Below, in pieces: positions 20,281-26,662 of a stretch of DNA of 26,662 nt. The position numbers and the translations under genes were made by a program. This DNA is from Patescibacteria group bacterium (GTDB taxonomy: Bacteria > Patescibacteriota > Minisyncoccia > UBA6257 > 02-FULL-45-10c): assembly GCA_018896875.1 (NCBI GenBank), contig JAHILT010000002.1, forward strand, positions 1-26,662, in the 5' to 3' direction. Below the pieces are notes generated by a model. It saw nothing but the letters and a program-made list of their open reading frames with translations, was not told the origin of the DNA and made no database searches. Positions within the stretch are counted from its first letter, which is position 1, and each line of letters starts with the position of its first letter.

Positions 20281-20315
20281 AAAACCCCATATTCATTTTT
20301 TTGAATATGGGGTTT
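20281..20315 (-). terminator. Terminator of the shorter caspase-like gene
   Basis: AAACCCCATATTCA (20282-20295) and TGAATATGGGGTTT (20302-20315) form a 14-bp stem with a six-base loop that overlaps the stop codon. TTTT follows on the minus strand. Confidence 0.75.
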
Positions 20316-20928
20316 ATTTTTTGGGATACATTAGATAATCCAAGTCGTCTCCTTCTCTAAGTTTTACCTCTATTGCTCTACTTGGTTTTATTAGGCGTCG
20401 AACGAATTTTATTCCATTAAAATATTTTGGATTAGCAGGTTTTCTAGCTCTCCAAAACTTTAATATTTCTTTAATAATTTTACTATTAGAAAAAGCTTCT
20501 AATCCTTTCATTGTTGTACTTATTAATAAACGCTTACATATTAAAGTCTTAAGATAAGGAACCAATGACATTGAATAACAACAGTCATTAATTATTATCA
20601 ACGGCTTTTTTCTTTTAGAAAAAATCCATGCCAATTCTTCATAAGAAAACTCAATTTCTTCTGAAAATGACCATGAACCAAACAGACCATGTCCAGTGTA
20701 ATAAATAGCTAGAGGTTCTTTTTTGGATTTTTTTGCAACTTTTTCAATAAAATGCAATAATGATTCAGAAGACTGTGTTTTTTGTCGCAATCCATATACA
20801 AAAACATCTTTTTTAGCTATTTTTAACTCTTTTCTAACAAACCGATAAAAAAATTTCCCTGAATTATGAAAATAATTTGGCGGATTTTTATCACTATAAT
20901 CAAAACCACTAATTATCATTACTTTCAT
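20314..20928 (-). CDS. Caspase-like (C14-type) protease, short paralogue
   Basis: A 204-residue protein with the caspase-fold pattern. Strand 1 is MKVMIISGFDYSD. The catalytic His is His80 in LAIYYTGHG, and the catalytic Cys is Cys117 in PLIIINDCCYS, preceded by the Asp115 that in metacaspases forms the P1 pocket. The usual DCCHSG reads DCCYSM, with Tyr for His. There is no prodomain, signal or membrane segment. Start: ATG 20928-20926 has GGGAGGTGA upstream; a GTG three codons earlier overlaps that site. The paralogue at 21117 shares the dyad, PANPKY and the C-terminal LREGDDLDYLMYPK. The two genes are separated by 180 bases and a terminator, so they are separate units. Substrate and trigger are unknown. 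Confidence 0.82.
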   Translation of the reverse strand: MKVMIISGFDYSDKNPPNYFHNSGKFFYRFVRKELKIAKKDVFVYGLRQKTQSSESLLHFIEKVAKKSKKEPLAIYYTGHGLFGSWSFSEEIEFSYEELAWIFSKRKKPLIIINDCCYSMSLVPYLKTLICKRLLISTTMKGLEAFSNSKIIKEILKFWRARKPANPKYFNGIKFVRRLIKPSRAIEVKLREGDDLDYLMYPKK

Positions 20929-21080
20929 TGCTCTCACCTCCCTTTCTTAATATATCCTTATTATTTACCCCACAACATAAAAATTTATGTATGGGACTAA
21001 TATTTCAAGGTCTCTATCTTTAGAAAACCATTATGAATATTTTTCGTCAATACCCTAAAATAAAATAGGCTCTATAATAA

Positions 21081-21108
21081 AAATCCCCTCCGACTTAGGT
21101 CGGAGGGG
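21081..21108 (-). terminator. Terminator of the longer caspase-like gene
   Basis: CCCCTCCGAC and GTCGGAGGGG (21085-21108) form a 10-bp GC-rich stem with a four-base loop; ATTTTT follows on the minus strand. Between here and the next gene (20938-21080) there is another hairpin, CCCCACAACATA...TATGTATGGG (20972-20998), and a possible TTGACG (-35) without a good -10. Confidence 0.85.
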
Positions 21109-21116
21109 GGGGTGAA

Positions 21117-21968
21117 TCATTTTTTCTTCTTGAATCTTTTTTTCTTTTTCGTTTTCTTTTTTCTTTTCTTAACTTTCGGATAAAGTAGGTGATCTATATT
21201 ATCACCAGCTCGCAAAACTATCTTTATCTTATCGTAAGACTGAACATAATAAGGAGCTCCCATCACTTTCTTTTTGGTTTTATGGAAACAAGGAAGATAA
21301 GATTTCTTGAATATATTCTTCTTAGAATCATATAGTAAAACATACTCTGTTTTGCTATATATTTTTTCCTTAATATATCGTATCGGAGCAACTCCTGCTT
21401 TTTCGGGATTATATTTTGGATTAGCAGGACTATGTTTCAGCCAATCTTTAACAATCTGAATTATAACGCCATAACTAGTTGTAAATTGTTCAGAAACATC
21501 ATAATGCCCAACCCGATCTTTAGGAGCAGCTCCTAAAAGTAACCACTCACAACTAAGCTTTTCAAGTTGTTTTTCTAAATCCATTGCATAACAACAATCC
21601 GCAATTATTATTAATGGCCCACGTTGTTTTTTTAGAACTTTTATTAATTTTCTATATCTGAGGCTAAATCCTCCAGTTTTATTTTTTACATACAAACACC
21701 ATTCTCCTTTTAATCCATGCCCATCAAAATAAATTACCAATGGCTCTGATGGATTCATAGCAATAATTTTCTCTATTTTTCTGAGTAGTCTTTTGGTTTT
21801 TAGACGCAAAACATCTCTCCCATCATAAAAAAATATTTTCTTTTCAAACAAGTGAACCTTCTTTCTCAAATAACTATAAAAACTTAAACATCCAGTGCCA
21901 AGATCTGAAATAATTGGCAGTTTTTTTACTAAAAAACTTTCAACTCCAGCAATCAAAATTACTTTCAT
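21117..21968 (-). CDS. Caspase-like (C14-type) protease, long paralogue with poly-Lys tail
   Basis: The 283-residue product starts MKVILIAGVESF. It shows His84 in PLVIYFDGHG and Cys126 in PLIIIADCCYAMD, a dyad consistent with the C14/metacaspase fold; Asp124 before the Cys is kept. Compared with the short paralogue it carries about 50 extra residues before the shared C-terminal block (VLRAGDNIDHLLYPK), with segments such as YSKTEYVLLYDSKKN. It then ends in a very basic tail rich in KKK (about 20 residues). The start is ATG 21968-21966, eight bases after AAAGGAGG; a GTG three codons earlier overlaps that site. A promoter-like pair at 22024-22052 and a strong terminator make it a separate unit. 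The tail may bind nucleic acid or acidic membrane; that is a guess. Confidence 0.82.
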   Translation of the reverse strand: MKVILIAGVESFLVKKLPIISDLGTGCLSFYSYLRKKVHLFEKKIFFYDGRDVLRLKTKRLLRKIEKIIAMNPSEPLVIYFDGHGLKGEWCLYVKNKTGGFSLRYRKLIKVLKKQRGPLIIIADCCYAMDLEKQLEKLSCEWLLLGAAPKDRVGHYDVSEQFTTSYGVIIQIVKDWLKHSPANPKYNPEKAGVAPIRYIKEKIYSKTEYVLLYDSKKNIFKKSYLPCFHKTKKKVMGAPYYVQSYDKIKIVLRAGDNIDHLLYPKVKKRKKKTKKKKRFKKKK

Positions 21969-22023
21969 GGCTTTCACCTCCTTTATTTAGATTCAATATG
22001 AAATTATCAAAACTTCTACTTTA

Positions 22024-22052
22024 ACTAAAGCACTTCAAATAAAAGTCGTCAA
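22024..22052 (-). promoter_or_regulatory. Possible promoter for the longer caspase-like gene
   Basis: On the minus strand TTGACG (22052-22047), 17 bases, TTTAGT (22029-22024). The -10 is imperfect, and the leader would be about 50 nt. Confidence 0.5.
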
Positions 22053-22074
22053 CAGAAAGAATTAAGAATGTTTA

Positions 22075-22124
22075 GAAGTCCAACTTCCTAAAGATAGGAT
22101 AAGAATATTGGGAAGTTGGACTTC
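22075..22124. repeat. 14-bp inverted repeat downstream of groEL
   Basis: GAAGTCCAACTTCC (22075-22088) and GGAAGTTGGACTTC (22111-22124) enclose 22 bases. There is no T-run on either side, so it is not a typical terminator. A similar GGAAGTCGGATTTCC occurs near 15643, just before the DUF134 gene. Confidence 0.55.
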
Positions 22125-22141
22125 GTGAAGAAAAGAGAGAA

Positions 22142-22218
22142 AAGAAAATCCACCCCCACACTCAAGGATGAGTAGGGGGCATGCCCTAGCCCTCCTTTAG
22201 AAAGGAGGGAATAAGAAA
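22142..22218. repeat. 76-bp dispersed repeat, copy B
   Basis: Nearly the same as 18123-18198, with the two hairpins CCCCCACACTCA...TGAGTAGGGGG and CCCTCCTTT/AAAGGAGGG. It is just after the groEL stop and could act as its transcription end. Confidence 0.85.
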
Positions 22219-22244
22219 AACTGATTCTTTAAATTTTTAATTTT

Positions 22245-23897
22245 CTAATATCCCATGCCTGGTGGCATGCCTGGAGCCGAACTACCACCACCCTTAGGTT
22301 CTGGCTTTTCGGTTAAAGCCACGCCAATTGTTAAGTAATTGCTCGCAACAGAAATAGCATTAATAAAAGCAGTTTTAGTAACTTTCAAAGGATCGATAAT
22401 CCCTACTTCTTTCAAATCTCCTATGTTATTCAAGACAGCATTAAAACCAATCCAATCATTACCATCTTTCACTTTTTGAGATTCAAGATTACTAATAATC
22501 TTGCTAACTGATTCGCCACTATTGGTAATAATAGCCTCAATAGGAGCTCTCATTGCTTTACTTAAAATAGCCCATGCCTCTTTGTCTACCGCTCCTTCAA
22601 ACTTTTTTGGTATTTTGGCCAAAGCTAAATTTGCATTAAATAAAGCTATACCTCCTCCTGGTACGATACCCTCTTCCATAGCAGCACGAGTAGCGTTAAC
22701 AGCGTCTTCAACTCTTTGTTTTAATTCTTTTTGAGCAGATTCAGTAGGAGCACCAACTTTAATCACAGCAACACCTCCCGAAAGCTTTCCTAGTCTTTCT
22801 TTTAATTTTTCTATATCAAATTCAGAATCAGCTTTTTTGACCTGTGTTTTAACTTGAGCGATTCTGTCGTCAATTATTTTTTTATCACCTTTCCCTCCTA
22901 TAATTGTAGTATTGTCCTTATTAGAAACAACGCGATGCGCTTGACCTAAATCAGAAATTTCAACATTTTCTATTTTCTTACCCAGTTCTTCTGAAACAAT
23001 AGATGCCCCAGTAAGAATAGCTATGTCTTCTAACATTTCTTTTTTTCTATCTCCAAAACCAGGAGCTTTTACTGCTAAAACAGTAAAAATTCCACGAAGT
23101 TTATTAAGAACCAATGTAGCTAAAGCTTCTCCTTCTAATTCTTCGGCAATAATTACAAGTTCTTTCTTTCCAGCCTTAACGAGTTTTTCTAAAAGAGGCA
23201 AAAGATCGTTAACAGTAGAAATTTTCTTATCAGTAACTAAAATATTAGGATTTTCTAGTATAGTTTCCATTCTTTCTTGATTAGTAATCATATAAGGAGA
23301 AACATATCCGCGATCAAATTGCATTCCTTCTACTAAATCATAAGAACTGCCAATAGTGTTGGAGTCTTCAATAGTTACCACTCCTTCTTTCTTGACCTTG
23401 CTCATAACTTCAGCAATCAAAGCGCCTATCTTTTTGTCCTTAGAAGAAAGAATAGCAACTTCTTCTATTTTCTTATTGTCATTAATAAGTTCTTTCTGTG
23501 ATTCTAGAAATTTAACAACTTCTTCACTGCCCTTCTTTATTTCTTCTGAGAGTTTAATAACATTAAATCCTTCTTCGCTGATAGCTTTTTCTCCAGCATC
23601 AATTAAAGCATGAGCTAAAACCACAGAAGTCGTAGTTCCATCTCCAACATTATCATTAGTTCTATCAGCTGTTTGTTTTAAAAAGTCTGCGCCAAGATTT
23701 TCAAATTTATCTTCAAGTTCTATTTCTTTAGCAACGGTAACTCCATCAAAAGTAACCTGGGGAGCTCCATAGCCTTTTTCGATAACAGCGGCACGGCCTC
23801 GTGGTCCAAGTGTCATACGAACAGCATCGGCAAGTTTGTCTATTCCTTTTTTTAAAGAAGTCCTAGCTTCTTTGTTAAATAAAATTTGTTTTGCCAT
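22245..23897 (-). CDS. groEL: 60-kDa chaperonin GroEL
   Basis: GroEL forms the double-ring folding cage. The 550-residue length is normal. It starts MAKQILFNKEARTSLKKG. The nucleotide site is built by LGPRGRAAVIEKGYGAPQVT and the conserved NDNVGDGTTTSVVLAHAL. The apical domain keeps LEGMQFDRGYVSPYMITN-like VEGMQFDRGYVSPYMI. The C-terminal half holds AAMEEGIVPGGGIAL. The tail is GGGSSAPGMPPGMGY rather than the usual GGM repeat, so the inside-cage tail is short and altered. It lies 4 bases after groES in the usual operon and would be under the CIRCE operator upstream of groES. The 76-bp repeat follows the stop. Confidence 0.99.
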   Translation of the reverse strand: MAKQILFNKEARTSLKKGIDKLADAVRMTLGPRGRAAVIEKGYGAPQVTFDGVTVAKEIELEDKFENLGADFLKQTADRTNDNVGDGTTTSVVLAHALIDAGEKAISEEGFNVIKLSEEIKKGSEEVVKFLESQKELINDNKKIEEVAILSSKDKKIGALIAEVMSKVKKEGVVTIEDSNTIGSSYDLVEGMQFDRGYVSPYMITNQERMETILENPNILVTDKKISTVNDLLPLLEKLVKAGKKELVIIAEELEGEALATLVLNKLRGIFTVLAVKAPGFGDRKKEMLEDIAILTGASIVSEELGKKIENVEISDLGQAHRVVSNKDNTTIIGGKGDKKIIDDRIAQVKTQVKKADSEFDIEKLKERLGKLSGGVAVIKVGAPTESAQKELKQRVEDAVNATRAAMEEGIVPGGGIALFNANLALAKIPKKFEGAVDKEAWAILSKAMRAPIEAIITNSGESVSKIISNLESQKVKDGNDWIGFNAVLNNIGDLKEVGIIDPLKVTKTAFINAISVASNYLTIGVALTEKPEPKGGGSSAPGMPPGMGY

Positions 23898-23901
23898 TTA
23901 T

Positions 23902-24198
23902 TTAATTAATTATTGCTAATATATCTGACTCTTCTCCGACTAAATATTTTTTACCATCAACTTCAACTTCATCTGGTCCATATTTCTTGAAAATAACCAT
24001 ATCACCAACCTTAACAGACATACTTATTCTGTTGCCAGTTTTGTCCATTTTCCCTGGACCAACAGCAATTATTTTTCCCTGCATTGGCCTTTCTTTCTCG
24101 GAAGTTTCTGGAAGTACTATTCCAGATTTTGTTACTTTTTCTTCAGAAGCCGGCTCTATAAAAACATGATTGTTTAATGGTGTTAAATTTAATTCCAT
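23902..24198 (-). CDS. groES: 10-kDa co-chaperonin GroES
   Basis: GroES caps the GroEL cage. The 98-residue length is normal. The mobile-loop region is SEEKVTKSGIVLPETSEKE, which keeps the Ile-Val-Leu contact tripeptide. The dome and body segments are QGKIIAVGPGKMD, VGDMVIFKKYGPDEVEVDGK and GEESDILAII. It starts at ATG 24198-24196. Between the start and the promoter (24337-24374) lies a leader of about 130 nt containing a short CACTAGT tandem repeat. It is the first gene of groES-groEL. Confidence 0.98.
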   Translation of the reverse strand: MELNLTPLNNHVFIEPASEEKVTKSGIVLPETSEKERPMQGKIIAVGPGKMDKTGNRISMSVKVGDMVIFKKYGPDEVEVDGKKYLVGEESDILAIIN

Positions 24199-24214
24199 AA
24201 AATTAGAAACTAGG

Positions 24215-24234
24215 CACTAGTCACTAGTCACTAG
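24215..24234. repeat. 7-bp tandem repeat in the groES leader
   Basis: CACTAGTCACTAGTCACTAG is nearly three copies of CACTAGT; the bases before it (aactagg) look like a decayed copy. Further AT-rich CTA/TTACTA-type repeats follow to 24300. No gene is seen in this leader. Confidence 0.6.
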
Positions 24235-24336
24235 AAATAAAGAGCGTTTTTACTAACCGCTAACTCATACTTATTACTAGCTACCAATTACTAATTACTA
24301 ATCAACTATTGTTTGCGACTTATTTATAATTCTATT

Positions 24337-24374
24337 ATTTTAGTCCTTTGGCAGTCTCTCGTCAAGAGTGCCAA
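24337..24374 (-). promoter_or_regulatory. CIRCE operator overlapping the groES promoter
   Basis: On the minus strand TTGGCACTC, nine bases, GACTGCCAA (24374-24348): a CIRCE-type inverted repeat (consensus TTAGCACTC-N9-GAGTGCTAA) with one mismatch between its own arms. Its spacer includes TTGACG (24365-24360), which 17 bases later meets TAAAAT (24342-24337). The -35 box is thus inside the operator, the usual design for repression by HrcA. hrcA itself is not in this window. Confidence 0.85.
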
Positions 24375-24376
24375 TA

Positions 24377-24409
24377 AAAATCCCGCCCCAGTAATTACCA
24401 AGACGGGAT
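24377..24409 (-). terminator. Terminator of the nuclease-like gene
   Basis: ATCCCGTC and GGCGGGAT form an 8-bp stem (one G-T) with a 14-base loop, and TTTTT follows on the minus strand (24380-24376). It lies just after the gene and just before the groES operator, which keeps the two units apart. Confidence 0.75.
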
Positions 24410-24419
24410 ATTTAGTGTA

Positions 24420-24869
24420 TTATTTGTTTAAATAAACACTTATTTCCTCTTTAATCAAACTAAGAACTGTATCTGGTTGGCTGTTATAATGTCTTATATC
24501 CACAAAAATTAACAATATTACAAGCGGATGTTTTCTGCGATGTTCTTCTAAGCATTTTCTTTTATAACGATTTGTTACATTTTCATAAGAAAACCTTTCT
24601 GACCCATATTGTTCTTTACTGTGATATCGTTTATCTTTCTTTTTTTTGCGACATTTCTTTTTTGAATTTTTATAAAAACGCTTATTATAAGAAAGGGTTT
24701 TAACTTGTATTGTCAAACTAAGACCATTATTCAAAAAAGCTAGAAAATCTATTCCTTCTGCATCTAGCCTATCATTTTTACCATTTTTAATAAAACCCGT
24801 TATCTCTCCATCTTCCTTCATAAACCCTAAGGCTTCTTCAACAATATCTTCGGCTTTATTGTCGCTCAT
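24420..24869 (-). CDS. PD-(D/E)XK nuclease-like small protein
   Basis: A 149-residue protein. Glu11 in IVEEALGF, Asp41 in AEGIDFLAFL and Gln55-Val-Lys57 in LTIQVKTLS fit the E...D...(E/Q)xK pattern of the PD-(D/E)XK nuclease fold, with a hydrophobic strand on both sides. After the core comes a remarkably basic stretch (KNSKKKCRKKKKDKRYHSK, residues about 67-86), a likely nucleic-acid contact, and then a last strand LVILLIFVDIRHY. ATG 24869 follows AAGGAGG by five bases. It is a lone gene, not linked to a methylase or a recombinase, so it is not a typical restriction enzyme. A role in repair, in RNA processing or against invading DNA is possible. No close family comes to mind. Confidence 0.65.
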   Translation of the reverse strand: MSDNKAEDIVEEALGFMKEDGEITGFIKNGKNDRLDAEGIDFLAFLNNGLSLTIQVKTLSYNKRFYKNSKKKCRKKKKDKRYHSKEQYGSERFSYENVTNRYKRKCLEEHRRKHPLVILLIFVDIRHYNSQPDTVLSLIKEEISVYLNK

Positions 24870-24986
24870 TTCAGCCTCCTTAATCCATTATAAAAATTTT
24901 AAAGATCTTATCTAAAGTATATACCTAAAATTTTATTTTGTTCAAGAGCTCTTTTTATTTTTTCTGTTTTAAACATTATCAATAAT

Positions 24987-25658
24987 TTAATTTTGAATAT
25001 ACTCTTCAATTCGCTTTGTGTGAGGATGAAATTCTAATTCGCTATCATTATAAATAATTCTCGGCTTGTATAAATTTTCTGTTTTCAAGCTTTTTTTAAT
25101 TTTGCTTATTTGAATTTTTTTTAATATTTTTTCTACAAAATTTCCTATTTTTCCATTTAACATCTTTTTTAAAAATATTTTTACTATTCTCCTTTTTTTA
25201 TACAAACTTATATCATTAATTTTTTCATAAATTCTTTTCTCTCCTACCCACTCAGCGTTAGCGTTATAAAATTTTTGTATTAATTCCTCGCTACCGTAAA
25301 CAGGAATTAAACATAAATAAAGTTTTTTCCAATAATCATTGTACGGAGGAGATAATTGATATTTTTCAGAAGTAACAAAATGATTAAAACAAAATTTATC
25401 CCTAGCTTTTTGTGCACAATTCTCATTATTACGTATCCAACCCAATAGACTAAACAATATAAAACAAAAAAAACGAACAGTAAAAATACGATTCTTTTTT
25501 GCGCAGACAAGAACATCAAAATCAGAATCTTTATGCGCCGTTCCTAAAGCCACTGATCCTGTTATAAAAACAATGTCCACAAAAGGAACTAAATCAAAAA
25601 AACGAACGCGATGCAAAAGCTTGGTTCGTTTAGAATTAATAAAAGAATTTTTATCCAT
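24987..25658 (-). CDS. Nucleotidyltransferase-domain protein (Pol beta-like)
   Basis: A 223-residue protein. It holds the nucleotidyltransferase signature FITGSVALGTAHKDSDFDVL: Gly34-Ser35, then Asp46 and Asp48 as the metal-binding pair. The third carboxylate is not certain. It is followed by a hydrophobic part (RFFCFILFSLLGW, about 58-70) and a Cys/Lys-rich region (NENCAQKARDKFCFNHFVT). The C-terminal 90 residues are basic and helical, without a recognised HEPN partner. ATG 25658 is chosen; a GTG one codon earlier overlaps the previous stop. It begins two bases after the preceding gene, so the two are coupled. The acceptor (an RNA, a protein or a drug-like small molecule) is unknown. Confidence 0.82.
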   Translation of the reverse strand: MDKNSFINSKRTKLLHRVRFFDLVPFVDIVFITGSVALGTAHKDSDFDVLVCAKKNRIFTVRFFCFILFSLLGWIRNNENCAQKARDKFCFNHFVTSEKYQLSPPYNDYWKKLYLCLIPVYGSEELIQKFYNANAEWVGEKRIYEKINDISLYKKRRIVKIFLKKMLNGKIGNFVEKILKKIQISKIKKSLKTENLYKPRIIYNDSELEFHPHTKRIEEYIQN

Positions 25659-25660
25659 CA

Positions 25661-26662
25661 CTACTCTTGGCGAGATTCTGACATTTCAACCAAAGTATTA
25701 TCTATCTGAAAAAGAAGAAGTTTAGAATCTTTTAGAAGCGGAATGAATGTGTCTGCCTTCATTTTTTTCTTATCTAAATCAGAAATTTCGGCTACATTTT
25801 TTTCGGATTTTTCTAAAAGAGAATCTATATTAAATGAATCATCTTCATCTAAACTCATTTCCTTTGTTTTAACTATTAATTCATCATGCTGTTTTTTAAG
25901 CGCTTCAATATCGTCTTCAGCGCAAGGATTAATATCTAAATTAAATTTAGATATATAATTTAATCCCATACAAGAAGCAGCGACCGAAACAGAGGATTGC
26001 CCAAAAGCCTGCCCATAATTACTTAAATCATTAGTCTTTCTCGCTTGCTCTAAATTAAATTTAGCCTTAGTAAAAAGCTCATTTATTATCACACTTTTTG
26101 GAGTAGATGTTGAATTTATATTCTCTTGAAAATCTTTTAATAATTCCTCTGCCTCTTTAATAATTTTTTCTGTGTGAATTTTTCCTATTTTTTTATCATC
26201 TTCAGCGTTCGTTAATATCTCTTGTCTTATTAAATTAATTTCATTTTTAGTATCACTATTGATAGTTCCCTCTCTTATCTCATCAAGCATCATTACCCTT
26301 CGCACTGGATCTCCTGGAAGCTGAATAAGAATTTCTGATAAGGCCTGGCTAAAATCTTCAGATTGCAATCTGCTTTGGAATTTAATAAGAAGATCTTCTT
26401 TTATTTTAAATAATTCTAATTTGGTTTCTTTTGGCATCTTTTCGCTAAGCTGATCCAAAACTTCAATTATAGTGATTTCTTTTAAAACATTATCTTCTTG
26501 ATTTTTAATAATTTCTTCTAATCTGGATTTAAATTCATTTGAAGTTTCCAGCTTTATTGGAATCTCAGCAATAATTTCCACAGTTTTGTCTTGAAGTTCA
26601 GACAATAACTTGTTATTTTCACTATCTTTGTCTTCCTTAAGCTCAGAAAAAAGTTTTATATA
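25661..26662 (-). CDS. Helical coiled-coil protein, 5'-truncated by the window edge
   Basis: The frame stays open to the right edge, so the start lies outside; the visible part is 333 residues. An internal TTG at 26605 is not a likely start. The protein is mainly long charged helices: RLEEIIKNQEDNVLKEITII, a SEILIQLPGDPVRRVMMLDE segment, and FTKAKFNLEQARKTNDLSNY followed by GQAFGQSSVSVAASCMGLNY. The last of these recalls the alpha-helical repeats in DUF5667-type proteins of Patescibacteria, by eye only. No membrane segment is seen in the visible part. It shares an operon with the nucleotidyltransferase gene. The function is unknown. Confidence 0.75.
   Translation of the reverse strand, partial: YIKLFSELKEDKDSENNKLLSELQDKTVEIIAEIPIKLETSNEFKSRLEEIIKNQEDNVLKEITIIEVLDQLSEKMPKETKLELFKIKEDLLIKFQSRLQSEDFSQALSEILIQLPGDPVRRVMMLDEIREGTINSDTKNEINLIRQEILTNAEDDKKIGKIHTEKIIKEAEELLKDFQENINSTSTPKSVIINELFTKAKFNLEQARKTNDLSNYGQAFGQSSVSVAASCMGLNYISKFNLDINPCAEDDIEALKKQHDELIVKTKEMSLDEDDSFNIDSLLEKSEKNVAEISDLDKKKMKADTFIPLLKDSKLLLFQIDNTLVEMSESRQE

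Noticed and set aside
22075..22124. Intrinsic terminator of groEL
   Set aside because: The stem is good, but no T-run follows on either strand and the loop is 22 bases.

Overview
This AT-rich window looks like a chromosomal piece of a streamlined Candidate Phyla Radiation (Patescibacteria) bacterium, probably of the Parcubacteria type. That placement is an inference. It rests on shortened or divergent ribosomal and translation proteins, a DUF5671 membrane protein, DUF5320 and DUF134 small proteins, many short single-gene units, intergenic spaces full of GC-richer palindromes, and a mixture of genes with strong Shine-Dalgarno sequences and genes with none. No CRISPR array, transposase or phage gene was seen.

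Positions 1-6600, read on the minus strand, hold a joined str/S10 ribosomal operon. A promoter at about 6548-6577 leads into rpsL, rpsG, an unrecognised 137-residue gene, fusA, tuf (with its own promoter at 2981-3008), rpsJ, rplC and rplD (which runs off the left edge). Between rpsJ and rplC is a roughly 240-nt sequence that folds into a multibranched RNA, followed by mutually exclusive antiterminator and terminator hairpins. It looks like an undescribed attenuator in front of a strongly shortened L3 gene.

Positions 6600-10900 are also minus strand: a strong terminator, a lipoprotein signal-peptide peptidase (SppA), and a set of DUF5671 protein, tyrS and site-2 protease. The DUF5671 start lies inside one of two adjoining palindromic elements that share the same ends. 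Positions 11000-12000 carry two plus-strand small genes, each with its own promoter and each closed by almost the same terminator hairpin. Positions 12000-15200 (minus) hold an acidic low-complexity protein, a Nudix hydrolase with a membrane-anchored winged-helix protein, a DEDDh exonuclease and an anchored beta-propeller protein. Positions 15200-16400 (plus) hold DUF5320, DUF134 and a small membrane protein. Positions 16400-17400 (minus) hold a secreted Cys-containing protein and a MazG-like pyrophosphatase.

Positions 17400-18250 contain tRNA-Ser(GGA) nested between the two halves of a broken second tRNA-Ser copy whose D-loop and T-loop carry palindromic insertions, followed by a belt of dispersed repeats. 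Then, all on the minus strand, come htpX and lemA, a hidden 48-residue Cys-containing basic peptide, two tandem caspase-like (C14-type) proteases, groEL and groES under a CIRCE operator, a PD-(D/E)XK nuclease-like protein, a nucleotidyltransferase and a 5'-truncated coiled-coil protein at the right edge.

The items most likely to be new are the rpsJ-rplC structured RNA, the paired caspase-like genes with the adjacent peptide gene, the nested tRNA-Ser locus, and the three-way-junction repeat whose two copies differ mainly in the hairpin loops.
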